DNA from: Strix aluco
Lineage: Eukaryota; Chordata; Aves; Strigiformes; Strigidae
Length of the DNA: 64,000 nt
NCBI RefSeq assembly: GCF_031877795.1
Contig: NC_133934.1
Location: 47,088,725-47,152,724, forward strand
Direction of reading: 5' to 3'
In this document: positions 1 through 14,300 of the stretch, piece by piece
Numbering within the stretch: position 1 is the first letter of the stretch
Layout of the letters: every line of letters starts with the position of its first letter
Program-made: the position numbers and the translations under genes
Notes under the pieces: model-generated
Database searches by the model: none
What the model saw: only the letters and a program-made list of their open reading frames with translations
Told to the model about the DNA's origin: nothing

Positions 1-3000
1 CTCTTGATTAGTGCAAACTTCCCTTAAAACAATGAAATCCCCTTCTCAATTAGTAACAGCATGCTTAATAAGATTAGCTTACACAGATACCTTTTTTTAT
101 TTTTTCAGCTTGTTCCATCTTTCTCCTTCCATAGTATTCCCTCTGTCGATAACACTCTTGTTTTCTGTTTTCCTTGTCACCTGCACAAATGCAGTAGCAC
201 CTTGCCAGTCTTTAGCTGAATAATGTTTTCAGTGATGTCTCTCTATACCACACCAACCATGTAGAAGGTACCTTTCAGGCAAGGACCTTTTTCTTTCTAC
301 ATTAAGCCTTAAAAAACCTTTAAATTTTCAAACCTTATTTCCCCTTCTCCTTTGTTCTTAGATGTAGAGATAAAAACAAAAATAATTTTTTCCAATTTCT
401 TGTATATGACACAAGAATCTGCAGTGCTCTAAAATTGGTACCCTGTGGTTCATGATCCTGGGGCTGAGAAAGGCAAAAATCTTTCACCTTGTAACCAACA
501 AAGGGTTTGATTATGCACTAAAATGACAAAGATCCTCAGTTATGGTAACTGATTATAATAATGGTCAGATGTCTATATGAGTCTGTGAAGTGAACCAAGA
601 AATTTTACTGTGAGATTTATGCTACTGTCCCTGTCAGGTGTGCTGATAATAATTTGAATGTCATTTAGCACTCAAATTTGCTTCATTTTTTAATAAAATA
701 GAGATAGTGGTTGTAGGTGATGAAGACTTCTGATGTATGCAGATAGTTATGATTTATGCTTTATTTTGGTGCAGGAGTGAACAGAATAACAAGGACCTCA
801 GCCAAAAATATTCAGGAACATTAAAGGCATTCTTGGAATGAAAGATGCATCTGAATGAACTTAACTGACTCCAGAGAAAAGGTATAATCATATTTTGGAG
901 AATTATATTATAACCTCACTGATTGCTCTAGTATGGTTGGGACATAAATGATATAACATTTTTCTCTCCTAGTATTCACTTTCTTTCAGCCTCTGAATCT
1001 AGCCTGCATGCACTGAACAGTATGTCTCTGCTAACAAAGATGGGGAATTGCAACATTTATCTGAAAATATTTTTGCATAATGTATATTATCATGTTTATT
1101 TGGTTCCTTAGGTCCTGAATTCTTCAAATGTTATAGAACTGTTCAGATGCTTCTAGTTAGGCATAAACTTCAATATATGTGGCTGTTCATAATACTATGA
1201 TTTCAGGTCATAAAACAATGTCATGAAAACACACATATTGCACCATTTGTCTACATACCAAATGCAAGTATTATACTCTTTAATTGCATATATTTCCTTA
1301 TACAATTCAATAACTTTTACTATAAGAAACAGATATTAAGCAAGCAATGTCATTTTTATTCATCAACTCCCCTAAAGTAGGTTTCAGGTCACATACTGGC
1401 TCTATGCAAGGTGGGCTTTGAAGATAACTATTTAATTTTCTCTTCCTTTTCTCTTGACCCCACTGAAAAGGTGGAAAAGCTTAACATTAAAAACCATGTA
1501 CCTTGGCAGCTGCACTTTAGCACAGTGATTTGAAATATGGGGTAACACTAGTGCAGTAAGAATAAATGGGTTTAGAATCTATACTTTGTGTGTCCCCCCA
1601 GTATGGAATTTTAAAAGCCGGATTTATGCACTCCAAAACTCACCCTAGTTCCCAAGGTAAAATAAAATCTTTCTCTAACAAGCTGTCTTGATGTTTGTTG
1701 GATGTCTAAGGGTACAGAACAATTAGCAGAGGGTCCATAATAATATTGAAATATTGTCAGAAGATATTGACCTTCTGCAGCACCTACTGAACATTCTCAG
1801 AAGGAGTGGAAAGTAATGAGGTGGTATGGAACTGTGGCCTCTAAACAAATCCTTCTGCTGTGTCTATTTGCTGTGTAATTGCTAACCTTAAAAAGGATGG
1901 GGAGAAGGAAGGGAGAAAGTAAAAAGAGCAGGCATAGCTGCCATTTGGCCAGCTTGCAATTTATAACATCAGCAACTAAACTTTGAAGAGAGCATTGGCA
2001 CTGACATGGTAGATAAAGCTTGTCTCCTATTCCCTTTTTAATATTATGTCTCAGAATCAAACAGTCAAAAGTTAATAACTGGTTAACAAAATGGTTTATA
2101 GATAAGAAAGACTTGTGCATGCCTTGCATGCACAATATATCTAGTGAGCAATGTTTAATTAAACCATTTATTATAATTCTATGCTTTGAATAAAACATTT
2201 GCTTTACATGAGTGATTAATTTCCCCTTTATTCAGCTGCATCTCACTCCCAAACACCAGATCACAGACTGTTCTTCTTACCTCTCTTATAGTTCTCAGAG
2301 TATTTATAGAAATAGTATGTTTTACCATTGAAATCTAATTCTTCCTATCATCTCCCCTCTTTCCCTTACTCTGTTCCCCTACTTTTTAATCCATTTTTCT
2401 CCTTCCCATAACCTTTCTCCAGACTTTTACCAGTGTCTACATATTGTCCTCTGCTGTCCCCTTTCCCATGCTTTCTTGCTTTCATACCCCCGCCTTTCTT
2501 ACCTTTTTCCCCCCTAGTTTCCTTTTACCCTCTGTGGATGGGATTGTATATCATACGGAAAACAAAGTTACCAGTGCCCTCACCCAGATCTGCATGAAAG
2601 ACAAGCTCTTTGGCTCAGAACCATCTGTCCCGGAAAGCTGCAGGACCTGCTGTTCACCACTCTTCTGGGACCTGCACCTCGAGACTGGGTTTGAGGGGTG
2701 CACTCTCCGCACACTCACCAGGGCTGAACATATGTTTCCTCCTGTGCACAGGGTCCAAGCTTTGCTGCTTCTATTTTGGACTAATAGTTATTTACACCTT
2801 GAAATTGTTTCCTCCTAACATTGCTTGCCTCTTCAAATTAATTTTGTGTTTCCATCTCTGCAGAATGCCTATTACTTCTCATGCATAATTAATCTCTATT
2901 TTCTTCTCGGGTAAAGCTTCTGTCTTTATCAATCCACCTGTTCGTACAAAGGTAAGTCACCATATCCTTCCTGTGAAGTGAAAAAACAAGTCCTATTGCT

Positions 3001-6000
3001 CTTTAACTGTTTGCTGTGCTTACAACTTACATTGAAAAATTTTCTATTAGTCTCTTCTTCCCCATCAGTTTTTCTTTCAAAATGACACCATGTTATATCT
3101 TTGTTGGTGTAAGATCAATCCTACCTTTGAAACCTTTTGTTAAAATCCTCCGTCATTGCAGTTTCATCTATTTTGTCTAAACCTGAAATTCCCTAAATGA
3201 GTACACCTTATAACTATTGTATTTACCTCTTGCTGCCTGCTTAGTCCTTTTACTTATTACTTCTCTTTCTCCCTAGATCCCAGACTTCATGTCTGTATTC
3301 ACAGCGCTTTACATTTTGAATTCTTCATTTTCTGTTAAGCTCTACTTTCTTCTTACAAGCTATACTCTACCTTTTCTGCCAAAAATATCCCACAGTCCCT
3401 GCCTTCAGCAACAATGATGCCGTGCCCTCTTTTCACTGCCATGGTTTTAGTGTCTGCTAAGATGTCCAGCCAGGAGGTGTTGAACCCCTTGCTAAGTGAC
3501 AGCAATTCCTGTCTTCCAAATGCCAGTTACAAAAGACATGCAGAAAACATTGATGATTTACTCACGATCATCAATTGGCCAGTAACTGGTCAGTCAAAAT
3601 AGAGAATGTCCATTTGAGGGAGTAACAATTTTTAGATAATTTTGTTTTAGAGACAATGTGTTTTGTTGCACAGTGTTACATCTGGTACAGAAACCAAAAT
3701 AACTTGGTATCCCCAGAGATATGTGAGGTGACCAGCCAATTTACAGGTGGATAAAAGCTACATGTTAAAACGTAATGTAATTTTAAGATGAAGACGATAA
3801 TAAATAAAATGAAAAATATCTGGAAGTTCCTAAAAGCAACATGAGCTTAGAGTTTTAAAACAAAATCCACTGCAAATTTAATGCTGAACAAATTAGTAGA
3901 TGCCATTTCCTCTGCTGTATGAAACTCCCAAGTTTTATGTTGCTTTTATGAAAGGATTTTCTGGCAGAAAATAGCATCACATAACCTCACTAGATTTTTT
4001 TTCTTTTTTCTTTTTTTTTTTTTTTTTAAATACTAGTGCTAAGCTATTTTGTACCAAGGCTTTGTAGGAAAAAGTCACAGCAGAGAGCCACTCTGATCAG
4101 CTTCAGAGCTCTGCTGCCTTTTCTATCAACAGTTTCGGCATTTCAGAATGTATAAACAAGTTACTTTGACCAATTTGTTCACAGAAACACAAAAGAAACC
4201 TGTGGCCAATTTCAGGCATGGTATAAGTTACAGTTACTGAAATCATGTTGAATTTTGCTGAAATGAAGGTCATTCTACCAAAAAATAATACAATTAATTT
4301 CTTTGGTTTCTTTGATTTAAATGCAAAATATTTTGGATTTGGGTAAATGAAAAAATTATTTTTCCCAACCTTTAACTGTGTGACTTTAGAGAATTTAAAA
4401 TATACGTTTAATCTCGTGAACTCAATGATATCATTCCATCTGATTTTAGTTTGTGTACACTTTAACCATTTAAAAGCAAAAGAGGGACACAGTTGATGAA
4501 ATGTGAAATGGAATGTGCAGCCTTGAAAAAAACAAATGAAATTATAGTTTTTATTCAAGGGATTATTTCTAGTATAGCAGAAAAATATGAATAATCTTAT
4601 AGATGTTGCTGTTCAGAGCATCTCTGGTGCAATGAGTGCCAATTCAAGTTATTCAGATTCAGTTACACATTAAAACTACGAGGAAAACCTGCCTTAGGAG
4701 GAAAAGGCAAAAGGAGCCTATTAATTAGCCTCATAACAGAGGCAGAAAGTTACTGAGGTTGCTTTCTGAAAAGACTGAAGGTGCAGGGAGTAGTAGTCCT
4801 CATGAGAGACTGTGAAGGTGTAAAAGACCTGTTTAAGCTAACAGACCATGCTAGCATGCAAATGCATGGTTAACAGCTGGCATGAAAAAGTTTACATAGA
4901 AATAACACAGTGTTATTCTTTGGAAGGTACCAAACCATCACTGCAAGGAGTTTCTAGAACAGCTTTCCAAATAAGTATGAATATGGGAATCAAAGTGGTT
5001 TAAGATGAAAACTGCTGAGTATGGGATAGATTTTATTATACAATTATCTGCACCATCAGGAATCTTGGTCAGATAACCAAAAATCTTCCTCCTAGATTGG
5101 TGGTCCAAATGTGAGAAATCTATAGCAGATTGTAAATACTAATGAAACATTTAGTTAATTTTTTTCAGGGCTTTTCTTCTAGGTTTTCTTTTGATCCGTA
5201 GTATTATAGCAGTATTTCAAAAGAAAATTAACAAAACCCCCCATCTATACTAACATAAGGCTTGAGGCTTAAGGGGACATGGAGATTTGGGCAGTCTACC
5301 TTTTGGACATTACTGCTTAACAGTGTCTTCTTTGGATTGCTTAGATAGCATGACAGTATATAATGGAATAGTTAATAGAGAGAAACGTTATGCATATTCA
5401 AATATGCAGGACCAGTAGCTAGTTGGCAATAGCCACATTCAAACAGTAAGAACTACAGGCTACTTTTTATTGTTGTCAGAAGGAACACAATAGCAAAATA
5501 TTTAAAATAGTACAAAAAAACAGTAAAGATTTTTTTTAAAGCTGGTTTTCAACTACAGAGCATGATTCTTTTATTTGAGGATACTCTTACTAACTTTCAT
5601 GAGGTTTTGAGACCATGATCAGAGACTGACTGAAGATAATTTGCTTCTGGCATTCTCTCTTTATAAATTAAAAAAAAATTTCCCTGAGAGTCTTCTCATG
5701 AAATTTCATCAAAATCTGGAAGTGAAGGGGAGGCTGCCCTCACAACTCATTGCCTGAACCAGCTGTGTTGTTACAGATATTGTTGAAACAGGTGTGTGCT
5801 AATAATTCTGTGAACTGTTCAGGAGTTTTTCTATTCAGAGCAGAAAAATACTATTCTGACTGGAACACAAGACATACCATTTTGCCTCTGGCTACAAAAT
5901 GGAAAGGAGTTGAATATTTACATCAGAACAAAAGGCAGAGTCTTGGCGACAGCAAAAATAAGCTATTAGTTCCTTATTACATCAAAGTTCTTCAAAGGCA

Positions 6001-8070
6001 CTTTATGATAAATTAATTTATTACTCTCAGGTTTTCTATAGCATGTATCTCAGGTGCATATGGCCTCATTTTTTTAAGTAGCACTTAGCTGCAAGGAAAG
6101 ATTCTTCATATTACTGCAATGCAGATGCATTTGTAAGATTACCAGGGCATTGCAGGTTTAGTGTTGGAACGAATTCTGATCAAATCAGGTCAGCTAGCAG
6201 GTTTGTGAAGCCCCAGAATAAAGCTAATTCAAAAAGTTAAGGTGAGTGTGGCAGAGAGATCTCTTTTATACAATTTTAATGTGTAACCTGAATATTCAGA
6301 TATAATCATGACCATAAATAATCTATTGCATAAAATTCTAAGAAAGATTTTCCAAACATGCTTTTCTGGATGAATATATGGAAATAAAGGATGTTTTATT
6401 TTCTCTTTTGAAGTCCAGCATTCACCTATATGTTGCAAAAATACCTCAAGATGTAAAGGAAAACAAAACAAGTCCCTCCACACCCAATAAACCATGCTGT
6501 TAACACTGTTAAGAGTGTTGTGTTAAAACTGACTTACTCGGGTACTGACTTCAGATAGATGTTGAAATTACTTTCTATTAATAAATATACCACAATATTT
6601 CACAATAATAACCCAGAGCTGAATTTATTTTCCTTGTGCATATCTAAGCCTATTAAGAATGTAAATTTATATACATAGACTAACAGAATATTTGAAAGGA
6701 GTTTTTATCTAGGCCTTATGAACCTTTGCTACTTGATGTGTCTTTGCTTTGATGGTTTTGGAAGTAGAGTGATTAGCACATTTATATCTACCCATTAAAA
6801 GGCTGTAGACATGATTTTAATACCTTTTCTCATTTTCTCTTGCAGAGACTTAGAACTGTTGCTTGTCTTTTCTAAGATAATTCACTGTAAAATCAAGTTA
6901 AACATGGAATAAAATCAAATTACACTTTTTTTTCCTCATGATTACACAAGTTAAAAAAATGACTGAAAAGTTAACATGCAGGAGTTCTCAGTTAAAAAGG
7001 ATACCTGTGTGCAATTTATCAGTTCTGATTGAGGATATTGAACTGTTAAATTATTGAATATATTATTTATTAATGCATATCAAGTCAAGCATTTGTTGTC
7101 ACATCTCTTTCAGATCAAGAAAAGACAAAGGTCACTGAGGCTCTGGCATTTGTCAGAAGGATATATGTGAACAACAGAATGGCTGGGATTGGGGAAGCCT
7201 ACTCTGACTTTAGAAAACAATGATATTTCCTTGGAAACAGGAGAAAGAGGACACCTGTCAATTCAGGATTTCAAGGCTCTCAAGTTTTGAGATACTTTGA
7301 AAGGTGTTAGACTCAAGTGTTTAGGGAGGGAATGAAAGAGTGAGACAATTTTCACAGCAGAAGTCTGTTAAACCAGGCAAGAGACTGAGATGCAGCTACA
7401 GAAAGAGAAGGATTCACAGATGGGAGAGAAGGCACCTGATGATTGACCCATCTCAAATGATCAGAACTGCTAAGGGAAATTATGAGGAGAATATATACAG
7501 ATCTTTTGATTTCTTTAAGGATTTTTTCCTTATGAGTAAGGAATGATTAATGAAAGTTAATCAACTTTCAGAAATAAATGAAATTTAAATTAAAGTACCC
7601 TCAAAGCCTATCAGTAAATCATTTACTTGCTTTGATCTTGACATGTCCATGTATAACTGATTTACAAACTCTGAGTGCCCATAAGGTGGTAGCAGTGGGA
7701 AACACTGTACTCATGATACTGTCAGCAGCGATCCTTAGGATGTACAGCAGCAGGGTTACAAAACTGTAATTTTGTGGAACAGTAATGACCAGGAATAGAA
7801 GGAAATCTATGTTCAGGATACATGTCTAAATAAAGAAAAAGTCCTGGTGAGGGAACTCAGCTTAGACTTTATAGCTGTGTTATTACTTTTTTCCTTTTTT
7901 TTAAATGACCACCACCTTGGAGCAATGGTAGCTGTAAAAGAAAACCAGACACAATTATAATTTTAGGATAAAAAACCTGGGACATTTTATTTCTCAACTG
8001 CTTTTAGTAATTTACTAGGATTCTCCTTCACACAACTTTTCAGTAGTCTGCCTTATTATTTGCTAGATAC
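1..8070. other. AT-rich non-coding DNA, no gene recognised
   Basis: I see no gene here. Reading frames are short and show no recognisable domain; the longest are 133 codons (minus, 1797-2198) and 151 codons (minus, 4103-4558), with composition expected by chance in AT-rich DNA. The stretch 2430-2800 is somewhat richer in GC but I cannot assign it. A poly-T run lies at about 4002-4028. It may be intergenic or intronic. Confidence 0.6.
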
Positions 8071-8392
8071 AGAATCATAGAATATCTTAAGTTGGAAGGG
8101 ACCTATAAGGATCATGTCCAACTCCCCGCTCCTCGCAGGAATACTTAAAACTAAACCATATGACAAGAACATCATCCAGATGCTCCTTGAACTCTGACAG
8201 GCTTGGTGCCATGACCACTTCCCTGGGGAGCCTGTTCCAGTAACCAACCACCCTCTCAGTAACAAACCTTTTCCTAATGTCCAATCTGAACTGCCCCTGA
8301 TGCAGCTTCATTCCATTTCCTCATGTCCTATCACTGGTCACCAGAGAGATACCAGCACCTCCCCCTCTGCTGCTCCCCTTGAGGGCACATCA
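8071..8392 (-). mobile_element. CR1 LINE 3' end, 5'-truncated
   Basis: Non-LTR retrotransposon fragment lying in reverse orientation. The + strand begins with AGAATCATAGAATATC, the complement of the ATTCTATGATTCT-type terminus of CR1, and continues with the GTTGGAAGGGACC block typical of its 3' part. Minus-strand reading frames (8087-8311) retain the end of ORF2: a RLDIRKRF-like segment, then WNRLPREVV and an [12 protein letters not shown]-like segment. Only about 320 bp remain, so it is one of the short, dead-on-arrival copies usual for CR1. It marks the host as a bird or another sauropsid. Confidence 0.92.
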
Positions 8393-11300
8393 CAGACTGA
8401 ACTCCAGTTCAGTTTTAATACTTTTTGTTCCTTCCACTACTGAAAGTCCAAGTATTCAGAAATCACATAAAAAAAAAAAAAGTAGCAAACTGATTTTAAA
8501 ATGTAGCCTGAATTTATTTTATGTTTCACTTCCAATTTCTATATCCTCAAATCATCTTCACTTTGTATTTCACACTTTTCACTCAACACTTACAAGATTC
8601 ATGATAAAAATCAAGGACTCAACAAAAGTAGAAGACTAGACTTCCCTCAGTTGAAAATAACTGCAACTGCAGAATGGCTGAGCTAGAAAACCTTTTATGG
8701 ACCATAAAAGATTTGAGCTTAGGTGGTCTTTGTTTTAGGACAGATTGGAACTGAAAAAAGGAGAAAACATTATATTCTTGTGCTATACATGTAGAAGACA
8801 AATGGATTTCAGTCCCCCCCCAAATAAGAATGAAGCAGGATGATGGTTTTATTTCCCTCATGCCAACCCACAGAGCAAGCCAGCTGCACTCAGAGGAACA
8901 GGTTGGTCCCTTCTAAAGAACAGAGCAACTTGTGCAACCTCATAAGCACAAGGAAGCTTGAGTGTATTTTTCTTGAGATGATTCTCTGCACAAAACATGA
9001 TGTTTAAGATGCAGATTTTTTTTTTTTTTTTTCTCCAGAAATTGCTTAGGAACTCTACCCTCACATTGTGGAAACAATTGGCTAGCATGAAGAAAATAAA
9101 AAAATCCAGCACAGTTGTATTCAGATTTGTGATCTTCAAGTTAATCTGAGATCTATCTAAAAAATTCTTTACAACCTTTATTATATGACAAGATAAAATA
9201 GGTACTGACGAGTGTAGTGGGCATTTCCAGGCAGCATACATCAGCATAGTATTTTCTTAGGGAGAGAAAATGGCATGTGAAACACAGAATACATTTCTCA
9301 TAAGATATAGAATTGTTTTTTATGATTTCAAGTTGAGTAGAATTGGAAACCCAAGCCTGGAGAAAGCAATTTAGATTATTTACTATTGAGAAAAAAGAAG
9401 CCTAGATAAGCCTTGGCCAGAAAAACAATTAGAAGGAAGAGAAAAAGAAGACAAACACTTTAAATCCAAGAGTGCTGTATATGTTGTTGTAGAAGGAAGA
9501 GAAGTTGAAGAGAAAGATTTGAACAAAAACTTCTCCAAGACTAGTTGTTCTACAATATCTCTTCCATTATTTTTAATTTGCAGTAACTGGATGATCTGCA
9601 GCAACAAAATAAAATAATATGATGCTCCCACAGAAACTTAAGATAGATCTCCATTAAATCTGCACCTTTACCGGGGACTGGTATTGGTCCTGGGGTATTA
9701 ATTTGGGGATGTCACATTTGAAATAGAAAAGACACCTCAGGCAAATGGCTAAAAGAGGTTGTTAAGGCCAGTTAGCAAGTTCATAACAAACCAGTGAGTC
9801 ACTTGGCACTGTGCCTGGTGAGCAGAATGGCTTCACTGTATTGGAGGAGCTGACTCTTCCTGTTGCTGTAGAAATTACCTGATCACTTTTAACAATGACA
9901 TATGCTTGCCTGACTCTGATTTTGTAACATACCTGTCACTACAGTCTCTAGCTATTTGCTATTTTTATGTTTTACTGTAAAGAACACTGCCCTCCTATAC
10001 AGCTAGGGATCAAGCTGTCTTCTTGAGCCATACCATTTGTTGAGCAATTGCTTCAGAAGATTTTCATCTTCATACAATATACTGATTTGGTTGTTTACCC
10101 AATGGCATGTCAAAACACATGGGGCAGAGTATGATTTGCTAGGAAAAGCAAATCCTTTTGGAGATGCTTTTTTTCAGTGAACTTTCTCAGATCCTCGTAT
10201 AATTACTGAAATAAACAAAAATAGCATCATATTTCCTCCATTTCTAGAATGAGAGGGAGCTATACAAATGGAATTATGCAGCATGGTTTTTGAGAAAATA
10301 TTTAGCGACACTGTTTTATTTAACAATGCATAATATTCTGTAGCAACTCTGTTGCCACCCACTAATCACAATAAAAGATCTACTTATTTTCCAGTGGAAG
10401 GAAATTCCTTGAGTTTTTTCATGACACAAGATAGGCAATGGATACAAGAACTAAATTTTCAGTCTTAAACAAGTAAACTATGTAATATGGAAAGGTGCAG
10501 TAAAATCCTGAACATCATTCACAGAAGCTGGACATTAACGCCATACATACTCACAGCCCTTTCCTCTGGGGGAAGGAAAGAGTAGGTGTGTGTCAACAAG
10601 ATCAAATACCTGTCAAAGGTAATAGAAAAACATCACCATTAACCATAACGTAGTTCAAACTAGACCTTAACATTCACAGAGTAAAGCAGGACAAAACTGC
10701 ATATTCATTTTTCCAGGGAACTGTCCTCTGTGCTAAAACCCCATAAAATGGTTTTGAAACAAAGCAGAAGACAGCACTTTCATGGTTTAAGATTCTTGAA
10801 AATGTAGTGGTGTTGCTCTGAGATGATGTTTGACAAAGTACAAGAAAACACCTGCCCTCTTAATCTATTAAAGAAGGAAAAGTTTTCAAGCAGGGACATT
10901 AAATGTAAGAATTCTGATGGGGTTAGTTTAGATACTAAATCACCAACCACACGAAATTGATAAAGAAAGCATTAAATTGCCTGGACTTACTTTGTTATCA
11001 GATTTACCATATTGAGTGTGAAACTTAGAATTAAGTAACTTGAGAAAAAATTACTCATTGATGACTGATGATTAGCAGACAAGATGAACTAATAACTCTT
11101 GCTTGCTAGTTTCACTGAGGAGGGAATGCAATTTTCAGAAAGAGCAAAATCTCATTAAAATTTCACAGAACGCAGAAATGGAGGTGAAGTTTAAAGTATT
11201 TAAGCGCTTCCTTATTCCTTTTAGAAAAAGCTGGATTAGGTAAAAATTTACATTGTTATTTGAAGGATTTTGAGCAGTTGAAAATTAGAACTTTGAATTA

Positions 11301-14300
11301 ATCAAATAACTGTAGTTTTATAATTCAATGAAATGAAGCATGTTCTTCTTTGGTCAAATGAAGGTCTGAACTTATTTATTTCAGTCACAATCACCCCAGA
11401 AAGATAGAATACATAAAACCACAATATTTTTCCTTCAGCTAAGATCTCAAAAATTACAGCTGATTTGGTAGAAATTCCTATAGAAAAATAATAAAGATTT
11501 TACACAGACAGGAGCCTTACAGATGGTCACCCTAACCCCATTCACCACTGCAGTGAATATTGTTGATATTGACTATTGAGGGACCACAACAAATCAGCCT
11601 TCAATGCACAGCTGATGGACTCCAATATAAACTCAGTAGGGTCTTGTCAATTACTAATACCCCCGAAGTAGTAGGAATCTGTTCAGATAAGAGGTCTCTG
11701 TAAAGAACTGTAGAATTGATTTTCATATCTCTAACCAGAAAACAAGTGAACTGGCTAAAAGAAATGCCTGGAAAAGTGATTCCTACACAGAGAACGAGAA
11801 AGGATTGCTTGTTGTAATGTCTCTGCCGCAAGCATGTCCTTATGTGTTATCTTCATTCACAGACTTTATTGCTAAATCTAGAAGAAAACAAGATATATTT
11901 AATACTGAACTACTCCCAGGTTTGCATAAAGAGTAAGTTATCCACAATACCTGATTTTCTTCCATGAATTCTTTATTACTTGAAGTATCACATATCCTAA
12001 CACTTAAAAAAAAAAAAAAACCAAAAACCAAAAAACCCACAACAAACAACAAGCTTCCAAGAAAAAGTTTAAATTAAGATTGACCCCTGCCCTCGCATTC
12101 CTCCGGTTAACTGTTACCAGAATTTACTTCTATTTCTGTAACTTCTATGTCTTAATTAAGTCTCATACCTCCTCCTTCCTGCCATGGAAAGGGGCCAAGT
12201 AAAAAGATCCATCTCAAACTCATCATGATCAATGCAACTGTAGCTGTACCCTGTTTGTAGTAAGACTTTGTAAGAAGATAACGGAGACTTGCATAAGCAA
12301 GTAGAAAGATTTGGACAAAGTTACTGTCTATGTCTCATCCTAAAGGAAAGCAAACGTGATTTGCCCTTAGATGTCCCGTGGGAGGAAGAGTGGTCTGTAT
12401 GTCTACCATTATTTAGAACTTGAATAACAAGAGAGATGCACATTTAGAGAGCAAAAAGGCAAGGTTTTTGTAGTAGCTTTAAAGATGATCAACATGGTAC
12501 TGATATCTCTGTCCACAAATAAAAGGTGGAAGCCAACAGAGACTAAAAGCTACACTTCAGAAGAGACAGAAGTACAGATGAAGGAGGGAAGATAGTTGAC
12601 TAGGAGCCATAGGGCAGAAAATAGTTTTGGTGTTTTAGTGAACCAAAAAATCCAAAGAAGATAAGTTGTTGCAAAAAAGGCAAATCTCAACATGACACTC
12701 TGGAATATATTAATAAGCATATGAGAAAGGGGTTATTCTTTTACTGTAGTTGCCACTGGTGGGATCTCACTGGGCCAAGATGACATCCAATTTGAAAAGT
12801 TCTCTTAAAGAAAAGGACAAATAGAGAGTCCAGAAGGAAAACAGTCAGAATTATGAGAGGTTTATAAAGAAGACAGTTTATTTTCTTTGGAAAAAAGAAG
12901 ACAGATTCTTGGAAAGAAGTATTTAGATGAGAGAAAAAATATTTGGTTTTAGCTCTTCAGAAATGAAAAGCAGAAAAGGTCAAAATGTTGAAGGGTTGTT
13001 AGTGTTCTCAGATCACAAACAGCAGTGTGGGTAGAGAAGAATCAGGAGCCAACGTTATCCTAACAGCTAAGCAACAGAAAATATGCCTGGTTCTTACTCC
13101 ACAGAGACAATCAACATGAACAGACTTTAACAGATTTTTTTTTTTTTTACACTTTTTTTTTTATTTCTGCAACAATTGGAGCTGCAGGAAACAAGAGACT
13201 GTCAGGCACAGGGATGTTCAAACACTTCCCATGTGTTCTATATCCACTGCTGTTAGAGGGGAAGGGCTGGCATCACACAGGTGACTGCACAGCTCATGGG
13301 CAGGTCCAACAGCTGCCAAGAATTCAGTCAACACAACTTCTGAACTCCACTTTCATTCAGACTGTTTCTTTTCTGGCATACAGAGACGTTAGCACCACTG
13401 TAATATGCCCTCAAGCTCCCAGACTGCAAGTAACTAATCTCATACCATATCTATCTAGAATGCATTTGCAGAAGTCCAAGCTGCACCTTCAATTGTGGTG
13501 CCAGGAAAAAGTCTGAATCTGAAGTCCTTTTGGCAGGAGCAGTGGTGTGAGGGGAGAAAAAGGTAAAGGATTAGCCACTGATAAGCTTATCTCTTTCTAT
13601 TTGCCCCAATTTCTATCCATTTATTCTCTTGTGAGGACTAAGAATTTGCCTCCATGAATTCCTTAAAGCTCACAATATTTTTTGCTCCACAGAGCAAAAC
13701 TCCGACAGTGAAACTTAGAAGGGCTAAGCCAAGATGAAGGCCCAGCCAGGATAGTTTGCCTTATAAATGAACAAGCATAATTCAGAATAATCTTTGTAAA
13801 TGGAGTGTTGTTAATTATGAATTTAGGTCAGTAAAACCAGCTACTTTGCACCCAGATTTTGTTATTAGATGCTGGTTTTCATTTCAAGAGTTACATGAAT
13901 GCTGTCTCCTATCAAGGCTATCCTGAATAAAAACAGAAATACTTAAAACTGTTGTCTAGATCTTACTTGAAGCAGTCAAAACATTCTGTTTACAAGCAGC
14001 ATCTCTGACAATAAAGAAAACTAGGCACATCTATAAATTCTCTGTGACATTTTTGTAATAGGAATATAAAACAAAATAGATGACACAAATACAAACAGCC
14101 ACTGAACAGACTAAACCTAGAACATGATCAAATTTATCACATACAAATAATTAAAGGGAGATTTAGCGATGGTCAAAATATAAGTAATCCTTAAAGAGGT
14201 TTTTTACCGTGAGGATGAGAAAATATGATTTCACATTTTATGTAACACTTGCTCTTCCAAAGATCTCTTCCCCCATCACAAAGCAACATCGACTAATTAC

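Noticed and set aside
2275-2340. Short open minus-strand segment ending at a GTAAG donor-like site
   Set aside because: Only about 21 codons and the upstream sequence is purine-rich, unlike an acceptor.
2862-2950. Possible + strand exon between CTCTGCAG and ACAAAG|GTAAGT
   Set aside because: All three frames of the full segment contain stops; only a shorter variant is open, with a poor acceptor.
4103-4558. 151-codon minus-strand frame, and a 133-codon one at 1797-2198
   Set aside because: No domain, AT-driven composition (many Phe, Lys, Ile), no supporting splice or promoter signals; expected by chance over 64 kb.
8692-8710. Perfect palindrome CTTTTATGG A CCATAAAAG
   Set aside because: 9-bp arms are too short and isolated to interpret in 64 kb of AT-rich DNA.
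13214-13516. 100-codon + strand frame; similarly 18983-19291 (102 codons)
   Set aside because: No recognisable motif and no neighbouring coding features.
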